64,000 bases of DNA. Origin: Drosophila persimilis. Its lineage: Eukaryota > Arthropoda > Insecta > Diptera > Drosophilidae. The position numbers were made by a program, and so were the translations under genes. Of this stretch, positions 20,248 to 32,919 are shown in pieces. Location of the stretch: positions 248,001 to 312,000 of the forward strand of contig NW_020825429.1 of NCBI RefSeq assembly GCF_003286085.1, given 5' to 3'. The notes beneath the pieces are model-generated. The model was not told where the DNA came from and searched no databases. It saw only the letters and a list, made by a program, of their open reading frames with translations. Position 1 is the stretch's first letter; each line of letters starts with the position of its first letter.

Positions 20248-20975
20248 TTATATGGTGTATAGAATTAACTCGAATTTTGTGAGCTTGTTTTCTACGTTAT
20301 CCTCGCTTGAAATGATTCTTAATTTTTCATTGATCGTTTTATGTACATCTACATCAGAAACTCCGTTTTTACTGGTAGTGATTTCGATTTTCACATTTTC
20401 CGCATTCAACCATGCTTGCAATGCTGCGCACATAAAGGCTGAATCTTTGTCGGCTTTAATTCCCTGTGGCTTGCCCATTTCGTTAAAGACTTTTATGATG
20501 GCTCTCTTTGTTTCTAACCAGTCACGACTCTTAACTTTTACAAGGGTAGCGAATTTAGAATATACATCAATGCATGGTAGGAATTGTTGATTGCCTACCA
20601 GATAAAAATCCATGACATACTTTTCTCTAATATTTTGTATTTCAGGGGTGATTTCGAAGGTTAGATTGGTGTTACGATACTCTGTTTTAGCAACGTTGCA
20701 CGTAGGACATTCATTGATAATATTTTGAATTAACTTTTGATAATCGGGGTAGTAGAATTTTCGTTTAAACCAATTAGTGGTCTTTTCGATACCTGGGTGA
20801 AGTAGCTCTTTATGATTCTTCAATATTTGTTCTTTCAATTCGGAGTAGTTCGGAATATCTATGAGTTTGGTACTGGATTTAATCAGTTTAGTGAAGTGAT
20901 TTGGACTGATTATCTCCAGGAATGCGCTTTGGAACAGTGGGAAGTCTACTTCATTATGGAAATATAGTGCACACG
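20248..20975 (-). pseudogene. pol: Errantivirus 2 integrase, unit 1
   Basis: Minus-strand gypsy-type integrase fragment. The zinc module (HKELLHPGIEKT then CPTCNVAK) is followed by the catalytic core with Asp in YVMDFYLVG and Asp in IKADKDSAF. The third residue, Glu of the SDVERLHK motif in units 2-7, is lost here through a 3-bp deletion and substitution (SDVDVHK). Only the region from just before the zinc module is present; the unit boundary at 20974/20975 cuts the rest of pol. The frame is lost between about 20248 and 20138, in all units. Confidence 0.85.
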
Positions 20976-23955
20976 CCTAATGCTCAAAGACTATAAGAGC
21001 TAGAGCAACGATGTTTTGGATCCAGACTTCTGTGATATGTCACTGCTCCAAAAATATTTCAAAACTTTGCCCCGCCCACTTCCGCCCCCACAAAGGGCGA
21101 AAATCTGTGGCATCCACAATTTCGACGATACGAGAAAACTAAAAACGCAGAATCGTAGAAGATGACTATATCTTCTAGAGTGCAAAATCTGAACCAGATC
21201 GTATAATTATTACAGCCAGAATCACGAAAACAATTTCACTCTTTCTCGCTCTGTCTCACTCTAACACACAGGTTTCATGGTCGGTTTTGCCAATTGCAAA
21301 ATATGAGTTCAAGGATCTCAGAACCTATAAAAGCCAGAGCAACCAAATTTGGTATCCACACTCCTGTGATATCGGACCTTGACCGTTTCGTGTCCAAATT
21401 TCGCCACACCCCCTTCCGCCCCCGCAAAGGACGAAAATCTGAGGCAACCACAAATCTCAGAGACTATTAAGGCTAGAGTAACCAAATTTGGTGCACACAC
21501 TCCTTTAAGATGTCACTATAAAACGTATATCTCAGAATTTCGCCCCACCCCCATCCGCCCCCACAAAGGACGAAAATCTGTTGCATCCACAATATTGCAG
21601 ATTTGAGAAAACTAAAAACGCAGAATCATAGATAATGACCATATCTATTAGATTGCTGAATCTGGATCAGATCAGACCATTTTTTTAGCCAAAAGGAACA
21701 AATCAATTTGCAGTGGCTACGCAGCGCCCGACGTCACGCTCAGACTGATTTTCTGTCTCTCTCGCACGCACTCTTTGTCGTGTCGTTAAATATTAGCGGC
21801 GTCTGCCGGAGGAGAGCCATACTGACTTAGTATCGGGTATAACCGTAGAGTTGCGGTGTCCGCAGCAACTCACAACGTTCCCCCTCGTTATTAATGCGTT
21901 ATCTTCTACTTTTATTTCTTGGTTTAGGCAATCTTGGTTTAATATGGTTTTTGGTAATTTCCAAGTTAACAATATATTGGGTTCTATGAAACTTATTTGA
22001 AAGTTTTGGTGTGCTTTGGTGTATGGACATTTTGTTTCTATTTGTTTGACTATTCCTGATATACATTCGTCATTTATTTTTCGTTTTGATTCTCTTTCAT
22101 ATACCTCGTTTTCTAGAACGTAATAATTGTTTTGCGTTAGGTCAGTGAGGATGTTATTATCTTCATCTGGATATGGGACAATTTTAAGTATAGGAATATT
22201 TCTGATCTCTCGTGGGATGTTGGAAATTATTAGTATTTGGTTAGTGTCTGATTTCAACCAGGTAGATGTTTTGATATTTAATAATTTCAGGTAATGTTTC
22301 AGGTAATCCTGCATTAATAATTTTGGATTAAAGATACCTAATCTTGTTAGCTGCATGCCTAATTCAATATCCTCTATGTACTCAGTAAAATGTTAAAGGT
22401 TAAATATTAATATTTCTAGTTGCTTATTTCTGTCATTATCCTTGTTTAATTTATTGACAACTTCTATGCCAGAATTTACTGCTTGAATTACTAAGTTTAA
22501 TTCGTTAGCTTGAACACTGTGGCTAGCCAGATTGTCTCTTTTGCCTACTGCATTTATAAGACCTCTTTTGTTTCTTTTGGCTATTTTTATGCCGTTGAAT
22601 TCACGTTGCAATTTCTCGACTAAATATTGAACTTGGATTTCGTTATTAAATTGGGTTGCCTGTTCTAGTAAACTCTGATATGTTTCATCTGTTCTTGTTA
22701 TATTAATTGTTAGATAATGGTATTCATAATTAATGGGTATGATAATGGTATCTGTTTTGAATATGAGATATCCATTCCTTGAGTTGATGGGATCTATCTC
22801 TATATTCTGTCCAGTAGACTGTAGGACGGTGAACATTAGTAAGATTATAATCTTAATCATGATGTAGCTCCGGATTCCCAGTACTCTCTTCGGGTACTCT
22901 GCAATTATCGTATTTACTTTTATTAGATTTTTTCTTTCTTTTGAATTTCGTATTATAGTGGGTGATTTTCCTCCCTATATTTTTCTCTTCAAAGTGCTTT
23001 TCGTCTACCTGCCTAATTTCCCCTGTTCTTTTGAACGGGTTGGTTGTTTTTGTTTTAACTAGGGGTGCATTCTTGTAGCGTGTGTCTACTTTAAAGTCGA
23101 TTCGATCGTTATTCAAATGATTGATCTTACTAACTTTATTCAGTTGGATGTTATAATCTGGTAGTCCGGCGTACAGGAAGATATCAGCTGGGGATCTTTT
23201 TGTAGTATTATGAACCGTTTTATGGTTATATGGTGTATAGAATTAACTCGAATTTTGTGAGCTTGTTTTCTACGTTATCCTCGCTTGAAATGATTCTTAA
23301 TTTTTCATTGATCGTTTTATGTAGCCGTTCTACATCAGAAACTCCGTTTTTACTGGTAGTGATTTCGATTTTCACATTTTCCGCATTCAACCATGCTTGC
23401 AATGCTGCGCACATAAAGGCTGAATCTTTGTCGGCTTTAATTCCCTGTGGCTTGCCCATTTCGTTAAAGACTTTTATGATGGCTCTCTTTGTTTCTAACC
23501 AGTCACGACTCTTAACTTTTACAAGGGTAGCGAATTTAGAATATACATCAATGCATGGTAGGAATTGTTGATTGCCTACCAGATAAAAATCCATGACATA
23601 CTTTTCTCTAATATTTTGTATTTCAGGGGTGATTTCGAAGGTTAGATTGGTGTTACGATACTCTGTTTTAGCAACGTTGCACGTAGGACATTCATTGATA
23701 ATATTTTGAATTAACTTTTGATAATCGGGGTAGTAGAATTTTCGTTTAAACCAATTAGTGGTCTTTTCGATACCTGGGTGAAGTAGCTCTTTATGATTCT
23801 TCAATATTTGTTCTTTCAATTCGGAGTAGTTCGGAATATCTATGAGTTTGGTACTGGATTTAATCAGTTTAGTGAAGTGATTTGGACTGATTATCTCCAG
23901 GAATGCGCTTTGGAACAGTGGGAAGTCTACTTCATTATGGAAATATAGTGCACAC
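20975..23955 (-). repeat. Array unit 2 (2981 bp)
   Basis: DINE-1 part 20975-21889. Integrase 23226-23819, integrase tail 22853-23116, env 22393-22860 plus 21890-22356. Shares the G variant (about 21390) and the short env variant with unit 1, but has an intact integrase Glu. Confidence 0.88.
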
Positions 23956-26943
23956 GCCTAATGCTCAAAGACTATAAGAGCTAGAGCAACGATGTTTTGG
24001 ATCCAGACTTCTGTGATATGTCACTGCTCCAAAAATATTTCAAAACTTTGCCCCGCCCACTTCCGCCCCCACAAAGGGCGAAAATCTGTGGCATCCACAA
24101 TTTCGACGATACGAGAAAACTAAAAACGCAGAATCGTAGAAGATGACTGTATCTTCTAGAGTGCAAAATCTGAACCAGATCGTATAATTATTACAGCCAG
24201 AATCACGAAAACAATTTCACTCTTTCTCGCTCTGTCTCACTCTAACACACAGGTTTCATGGTCGGTTTTGCCAATTGCAAAATATGAGTTCAAGGATCTC
24301 AGAACCTATAAAAGCCAGAGCAACCAAATTTGGTATCCACACTCCTGTGATATCGGACCTTGACCGTTTCCTGTCCAAATTTCGCCACACCCCCTTCCGC
24401 CCCCGCAAAGGACGAAAATCTGAGGCAACCACAAATCTCAGAGACTATTAAGGCTAGAGTAACCAAATTTGGTGCACACACTCCTTTAAGATGTCACTAT
24501 AAAACGTATATCTCAGAATTTCGCCCCACCCCCATCCGCCCCCACAAAGGACGAAAATCTGTTGCATCCACAATATTGCAGATTTGAGAAAACTAAAAAC
24601 GCAGAATCATAGATAATGACCATATCTATTAGATTGCTGAATCTGGATCAGATCAGACCATTTTTTTTAGCCAAAAGGAACAAATCAATTTGCAGTGGCT
24701 ACGCAGCGCCCGACGTCACGCTCAGACTGATTTTCTGTCTCTCTCGCACGCACTCTTTGTCGTGTCGTTAAATATTAGCGGCGTCTGCCGGAGGAGAGCC
24801 ATACTGACTTAGTATCGGGTATAACCGTAGAGTTGCGGTGTCCGCAGCAACTCACAACGTTCCCCCTCGTTATTAATGCGTTATCTTCTACTTTTATTTC
24901 TTGGTTTAGGCAATCTTGGTTTAATATGGTTTTTGGTAATTTCCAAGTTAACAATATATTGGGTTCTATGAAACTTATTTGAAAGTTTTGGTGTGCTTTG
25001 GTGTATGGACATTTTGTTTCTATTTGTTTGACTATTCCTGATATACATTCGTCATTTATTTTTCGTTTTGATTCTCTTTCATATACCTCGTTTTCTAGAA
25101 CGTAATAATTGTTTTGCGTTAGGTCAGTGAGGATGTTATTATCTTCATCTGGATATGGGACAATTTTAAGTATAGGAATATTTCTGATCTCTCGTGGGAT
25201 GTTGGAAATTATTAGTATTTGGTTAGTGTCTGATTTCAACCAGGTAGATGTTTTGATATTTAATAATTTCTCTGAATCGATGTGTTTCAGGTAATCCTGC
25301 ATTAATAATTTTGGATTAAAGATACCTAATCTTGTTAGCTGCATGCCTAATTCAATATCCTCTATGTACTCAGTAAAATGTTAAAGGTTAAATATTAATA
25401 TTTCTAGTTGCTTATTTCTGTCATTATCCTTGTTTAATTTATTGACAACTTCTATGCCAGAATTTACTGCTTGAATTACTAAGTTTAATTCGTTAGCTTG
25501 AACACTGTGGATAGCCAGATTGTCTCTTTTGCCTACTGCATTTATAAGACCTCTTTTGTTTCTTTTGGCTATTTTTATGCCGTTGAATTCACGTTGCAAT
25601 TTCTCGACTAAATATTGAACTTGGATTTCGTTATTAAATTGGGTTGCCTGTTCTAGTAAACTCTGATATGTTTCATCTGTTCTTGTTATATTAATTGTTA
25701 GATAATGGTATTCATAATTAATGGGTATGATAATGGTATCTGTTTTGAATATGAGATATCCATTCCTTGAGTTGATGGGATCTATCTCTATATTCTGTCC
25801 GGTAGACTGTAGGACGGTGAACATTAGTAAGATTATAATCTTAATCATGATGTAGCTCCGGATTCCCAGTACTCTCTTCGGGTACTCTGCAATTATCGTA
25901 TTTACTTTTATTCGATTTTTTCTTTCTTTTGAATTTCGTATTATAGTGGGTGATTTTCCTCCCTATATTTTTCTCTTCAAAGTGCTTTTCGTCTACCTGC
26001 CTAATTTCCCCTGTTCTTTTGAACGGGTTGGTTGTTTTTGTTTTAACTAGGGGTGCATTCTTGTAGCGTGTGTCTACTTTAAAGTCGATTCGATCGTTAT
26101 TCAAATGATTGATCTTACTAACTTTATTCAGTTGGATGTTATAATCTGGTAGTCCGGCGTACAGGAAGATATCAGCTGGGGATCTTTTTGTAGTATTATG
26201 AACCGTTTTATGGTTATATGGTGTATAGAATTAACTCGAATTTTGTGAGCTTGTTTTCTACGTTATCCTCGCTTGAAATGATTCTTAATTTTTCATTGAT
26301 CGTTTTATGTAGCCGTTCTACATCAGAAACTCCGTTTTTACTGGTAGTGATTTCGATTTTCACATTTTCCGCATTCAACCATGCTTGCAATGCTGCGCAC
26401 ATAAAGGCTGAATCTTTGTCGGCTTTAATTCCCTGTGGCTTGCCCATTTCGTTAAAGACTTTTATGATGGCTCTCTTTGTTTCTAACCAGTCACGACTCT
26501 TAACTTTTACAAGGGTAGCGAATTTAGAATATACATCAATGCATGGTAGGAATTGTTGATTGCCTACCAGATAAAAATCCATGACATACTTTTCTCTAAT
26601 ATTTTGTATTTCAGGGGTGATTTCGAAGGTTAGATTGGTGTTACGATACTCTGTTTTAGCAACGTTGCACGTAGGACATTCATTGATAATATTTTGAATT
26701 AACTTTTGATAATCGGGGTAGTAGAATTTTCGTTTAAACCAATTAGTGGTCTTTTCGATACCTGGGTGAAGTAGCTCTTTATGATTCTTCAATATTTGTT
26801 CTTTCAATTCGGAGTACTTCGGAATATCTATGAGTTTGGTACTGGATTTAATCAGTTTAGTGAAGTGATTTGGACTGATTATCTCCAGGAATGCGCTTTG
26901 GAACAGTGGGAAGTCTACTTCATTATGGAAATATAGTGCACAC
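23956..26943 (-). repeat. Array unit 3 (2988 bp)
   Basis: DINE-1 part 23956-24871. Integrase 26214-26807, tail 25841-26104, env 25381-25848 plus 24872-25344. Carries the longer env variant (LKHIDSEKLL), TATTCG at about 25911, GACTGTATC at about 24147 (shared with unit 6), and a private GTGGATAGCC at about 25508. Confidence 0.88.
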
Positions 26944-29931
26944 GCCTAATGCTCAAAGACTATAAGAGCTAGAGCAACGATGTTTTGGATCCAGACTTCT
27001 GTGATATGTCACTGCTCCAAAAATATTTCAAAACTTTGCCCCGCCCACTTCCGCCCCCACAAAGGGCGAAAATCTGTGGCATCCACAATTTCGACGATAC
27101 GAGAAAACTAAAAACGCAGAATCGTAGAAGATGACTATATCTTCTAGAGTGCAAAATCTGAACCAGATCGTATAATTATTACAGCCAGAATCACGAAAAC
27201 AATTTCACTCTTTCTCGCTCTGTCTCACTCTAACACACAGGTTTCATGGTCGGTTTTGCCAATTGCAAAATATGAGTTCAAGGATCTCAGAACCTATAAA
27301 AGCCAGAGCAACCAAATTTGGTATCCACACTCCTGTGATATCGGACCTTGACCGTTTCCTGTCCAAATTTCGCCACACCCCCTTCCGCCCCCGCAAAGGA
27401 CGAAAATCTGAGGCAACCACAAATCTCAGAGACTATTAAGGCTAGAGTAACCAAATTTGGTGCACACACTCCTTTAAGATGTCACTATAAAACGTATATC
27501 TCAGAATTTCGCCCCACCCCCATCCGCCCCCACAAAGGACGAAAATCTGTTGCATCCACAATATTGCAGATTTGAGAAAACTAAAAACGCAGAATCATAG
27601 ATAATGACCATATCTATTAGATTGCTGAATCTGGATCAGATCAGACCATTTTTTTTAGCCAAAAGGAACAAATCAATTTGCAGTGGCTACGCAGCGCCCG
27701 ACGTCACGCTCAGACTGATTTTCTGTCTCTCTCGCACGCACTCTTTGTCGTGTCGTTAAATATTAGCGGCGTCTGCCGGAGGAGAGCCATACTGACTTAG
27801 TATCGGGTATAACCGTAGAGTTGCGGTGTCCGCAGCAACTCACAACGTTCCCCCTCGTTATTAATGCGTTATCTTCTACTTTTATTTCTTGGTTTAGGCA
27901 ATCTTGGTTTAATATGGTTTTTGGTAATTTCCAAGTTAACAATATATTGGGTTCTATGAAACTTATTTGAAAGTTTTGGTGTGCTTTGGTGTATGGACAT
28001 TTTGTTTCTATTTGTTTGACTATTCCTGATATACATTCGTCATTTATTTTTCGTTTTGATTCTCTTTCATATACCTCGTTTTCTAGAACGTAATAATTGT
28101 TTTGCGTTAGGTCAGTGAGGATGTTATTATCTTCATCTGGATATGGGACAATTTTAAGTATAGGAATATTTCTGATCTCTCGTGGGATGTTGGAAATTAT
28201 TAGTATTTGGTTAGTGTCTGATTTCAACCAGGTAGATGTTTTGATATTTAATAATTTCTCTGAATCGATGTGTTTCAGGTAATCCTGCATTAATAATTTT
28301 GGATTAAAGATACCTAATCTTGTTAGCTGCATGCCTAATTCAATATCCTCTATGTACTCAGTAAAATGTTAAAGGTTAAATATTAATATTTCTAGTTGCT
28401 TATTTCTGTCATTATCCTTGTTTAATTTATTGACAACTTCTATGCCAGAATTTACTGCTTGAATTACTAAGTTTAATTCGTTAGCTTGAACACTGTGGCT
28501 AGCCAGATTGTCTCTTTTGCCTACTGCATTTATAAGACCTCTTTTGTTTCTTTTGGCTATTTTTATGCCGTTGAATTCACGTTGCAATTTCTCGACTAAA
28601 TATTGAACTTGGATTTCGTTATTAAATTGGGTTGCCTGTTCTAGTAAACTCTGATATGTTTCATCTGTTCTTGTTATATTAATTGTTAGATAATGGTATT
28701 CATAATTAATGGGTATGATAATGGTATCTGTTTTGAATATGAGATATCCATTCCTTGAGTTGATGGGATCTATCTCTATATTCTGTCCGGTAGACTGTAG
28801 GACGGTGAACATTAGTAAGATTATAATCTTAATCATGATGTAGCTCCGGATTCCCAGTACTCTCTTCGGGTACTCTGCAATTATCGTATTTACTTTTATT
28901 CGATTTTTTCTTTCTTTTGAATTTCGTATTATAGTGGGTGATTTTCCTCCCTATATTTTTCTCTTCAAAGTGCTTTTCGTCTACCTGCCTAATTTCCCCT
29001 GTTCTTTTGAACGGGTTGGTTGTTTTTGTTTTAACTAGGGGTGCATTCTTGTAGCGTGTGTCTACTTTAAAGTCGATTCGATCGTTATTCAAATGATTGA
29101 TCTTACTAACTTTATTCAGTTGGATGTTATAATCTGGTAGTCCGGCGTACAGGAAGATATCAGCTGGGGATCTTTTTGTAGTATTATGAACCGTTTTATG
29201 GTTATATGGTGTATAGAATTAACTCGAATTTTGTGAGCTTGTTTTCTACGTTATCCTCGCTTGAAATGATTCTTAATTTTTCATTGATCGTTTTATGTAG
29301 CCGTTCTACATCAGAAACTCCGTTTTTACTGGTAGTGATTTCGATTTTCACATTTTCCGCATTCAACCATGCTTGCAATGCTGCGCACATAAAGGCTGAA
29401 TCTTTGTCGGCTTTAATTCCCTGTGGCTTGCCCATTTCGTTAAAGACTTTTATGATGGCTCTCTTTGTTTCTAACCAGTCACGACTCTTAACTTTTACAA
29501 GGGTAGCGAATTTAGAATATACATCAATGCATGGTAGGAATTGTTGATTGCCTACCAGATAAAAATCCATGACATACTTTTCTCTAATATTTTGTATTTC
29601 AGGGGTGATTTCGAAGGTTAGATTGGTGTTACGATACTCTGTTTTAGCAACGTTGCACGTAGGACATTCATTGATAATATTTTGAATTAACTTTTGATAA
29701 TCGGGGTAGTAGAATTTTCGTTTAAACCAATTAGTGGTCTTTTCGATACCTGGGTGAAGTAGCTCTTTATGATTCTTCAATATTTGTTCTTTCAATTCGG
29801 AGTAGTTCGGAATATCTATGAGTTTGGTACTGGATTTAATCAGTTTAGTGAAGTGATTTGGACTGATTATCTCCAGGAATGCGCTTTGGAACAGTGGGAA
29901 GTCTACTTCATTATGGAAATATAGTGCACAC
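26944..29931 (-). repeat. Array unit 4 (2988 bp)
   Basis: DINE-1 part 26944-27859. Integrase 29202-29795, tail 28829-29092, env 28369-28836 plus 27860-28332. Longer env variant and TATTCG, as in units 3 and 5. Confidence 0.88.
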
Positions 29932-32919
29932 GCCTAATGCTCAAAGACTATAAGAGCTAGAGCAACGATGTTTTGGATCCAGACTTCTGTGATATGTCAC
30001 TGCTCCAAAAATATTTCAAAACTTTGCCCCGCCCACTTCCGCCCCCACAAAGGGCGAAAATCTGTGGCATCCACAATTTCGACGATACGAGAAAACTAAA
30101 AACGCAGAATCGTAGAAGATGACTATATCTTCTAGAGTGCAAAATCTGAACCAGATCGTATAATTATTACAGCCAGAATCACGAAAACAATTTCACTCTT
30201 TCTCGCTCTGTCTCACTCTAACACACAGGTTTCATGGTCGGTTTTGCCAATTGCAAAATATGAGTTCAAGGATCTCAGAACCTATAAAAGCCAGAGCAAC
30301 CAAATTTGGTATCCACACTCCTGTGATATCGGACCTTGACCGTTTCCTGTCCAAATTTCGCCACACCCCCTTCCGCCCCCGCAAAGGACGAAAATCTGAG
30401 GCAACCACAAATCTCAGAGACTATTAAGGCTAGAGTAACCAAATTTGGTACACACACTCCTTTAAGATGTCACTATAAAACGTATATCTCAGAATTTCGC
30501 CCCACCCCCATCCGCCCCCACAAAGGACGAAAATCTGTTGCATCCACAATATTGCAGATTTGAGAAAACTAAAAACGCAGAATCATAGATAATGACCATA
30601 TCTATTAGATTGCTGAATCTGGATCAGATCAGACCATTTTTTTTAGCCAAAAGGAACAAATCAATTTGCAGTGGCTACGCAGCGCCCGACGTCACGCTCA
30701 GACTGATTTTCTGTCTCTCTCGCACGCACTCTTTGTCGTGTCGTTAAATATTAGCGGCGTCTGCCGGAGGAGAGCCATACTGACTTAGTATCGGGTATAA
30801 CCGTAGAGTTGCGGTGTCCGCAGCAACTCACAACGTTCCCCCTCGTTATTAATGCGTTATCTTCTACTTTTATTTCTTGGTTTAGGCAATCTTGGTTTAA
30901 TATGGTTTTTGGTAATTTCCAAGTTAACAATATATTGGGTTCTATGAAACTTATTTGAAAGTTTTGGTGTGCTTTGGTGTATGGACATTTTGTTTCTATT
31001 TGTTTGACTATTCCTGATATACATTCGTCATTTATTTTTCGTTTTGATTCTCTTTCATATACCTCGTTTTCTAGAACGTAATAATTGTTTTGCGTTAGGT
31101 CAGTGAGGATGTTATTATCTTCATCTGGATATGGGACAATTTTAAGTATAGGAATATTTCTGATCTCTCGTGGGATGTTGGAAATTATTAGTATTTGGTT
31201 AGTGTCTGATTTCAACCAGGTAGATGTTTTGATATTTAATAATTTCTCTGAATCGATGTGTTTCAGGTAATCCTGCATTAATAATTTTGGATTAAAGATA
31301 CCTAATCTTGTTAGCTGCATGCCTAATTCAATATCCTCTATGTACTCAGTAAAATGTTAAAGGTTAAATATTAATATTTCTAGTTGCTTATTTCTGTCAT
31401 TATCCTTGTTTAATTTATTGACAACTTCTATGCCAGAATTTACTGCTTGAATTACTAAGTTTAATTCGTTAGCTTGAACACTGTGGCTAGCCAGATTGTC
31501 TCTTTTGCCTACTGCATTTATAAGACCTCTTTTGTTTCTTTTGGCTATTTTTATGCCGTTGAATTCACGTTGCAATTTCTCGACTAAATATTGAACTTGG
31601 ATTTCGTTATTAAATTGGGTTGCCTGTTCTAGTAAACTCTGATATGTTTCATCTGTTCTTGTTATATTAATTGTTAGATAATGGTATTCATAATTAATGG
31701 GTATGATAATGGTATCTGTTTTGAATATGAGATATCCATTCCTTGAGTTGATGGGATCTATCTCTATATTCTGTCCGGTAGACTGTAGGACGGTGAACAT
31801 TAGTAAGATTATAATCTTAATCATGATGTAGCTCCGGATTCCCAGTACTCTCTTCGGGTACTCTGCAATTATCGTATTTACTTTTATTCGATTTTTTCTT
31901 TCTTTTGAATTTCGTATTATAGTGGGTGATTTTCCTCCCTATATTTTTCTCTTCAAAGTGCTTTTCGTCTACCTGCCTAATTTCCCCTGTTCTTTTGAAC
32001 GGGTTGGTTGTTTTTGTTTTAACTAGGGGTGCATTCTTGTAGCGTGTGTCTACTTTAAAGTCGATTCGATCGTTATTCAAATGATTGATCTTACTAACTT
32101 TATTCAGTTGGATGTTATAATCTGGTAGTCCGGCGTACAGGAAGATATCAGCTGGGGATCTTTTTGTAGTATTATGAACCGTTTTATGGTTATATGGTGT
32201 ATAGAATTAACTCGAATTTTGTGAGCTTGTTTTCTACGTTATCCTCGCTTGAAATGATTCTTAATTTTTCATTGATCGTTTTATGTAGCCGTTCTACATC
32301 AGAAACTCCGTTTTTACTGGTAGTGATTTCGATTTTCACATTTTCCGCATTCAACCATGCTTGCAATGCTGCGCACATAAAGGCTGAATCTTTGTCGGCT
32401 TTAATTCCCTGTGGCTTGCCCATTTCGTTAAAGACTTTTATGATGGCTCTCTTTGTTTCTAACCAGTCACGACTCTTAACTTTTACAAGGGTAGCGAATT
32501 TAGAATATACATCAATGCATGGTAGGAATTGTTGATTGCCTACCAGATAAAAATCCATGACATACTTTTCTCTAATATTTTGTATTTCAGGGGTGATTTC
32601 GAAGGTTAGATTGGTGTTACGATACTCTGTTTTAGCAACGTTGCACGTAGGACATTCATTGATAATATTTTGAATTAACTTTTGATAATCGGGGTAGTAG
32701 AATTTTCGTTTAAACCAATTAGTGGTCTTTTCGATACCTGGGTGAAGTAGCTCTTTATGATTCTTCAATATTTGTTCTTTCAATTCGGAGTAGTTCGGAA
32801 TATCTATGAGTTTGGTACTGGATTTAATCAGTTTAGTGAAGTGATTTGGACTGATTATCTCCAGGAATGCGCTTTGGAACAGTGGGAAGTCTACTTCATT
32901 ATGGAAATATAGTGCACAC
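29932..32919 (-). repeat. Array unit 5 (2988 bp)
   Basis: DINE-1 part 29932-30847. Integrase 32190-32783, tail 31817-32080, env 31357-31824 plus 30848-31320. As units 3 and 4, with GGTACACAC at about 30447 where the other units have GGTGCACAC; the dispersed DINE-1 at 6261-7358 also has A. Confidence 0.88.

Larger units (their letters stand above)
17996..20974 (-). repeat. Array unit 1 (2979 bp)
   Basis: DINE-1 part 17996-18911, errantivirus part 18912-20974. Unique to this unit: near 20342 the sequence GTACATCTAC lacks 3 bp present elsewhere, which removes the integrase catalytic Glu. It carries the G variant at about 18411 (shared with unit 2) and the short env variant (LKHYLKLL). Confidence 0.88.

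Noticed and set aside
20252-20590. Plus-strand frames of about 113 residues over each integrase copy
   Set aside because: Antisense shadows of the integrase gene.
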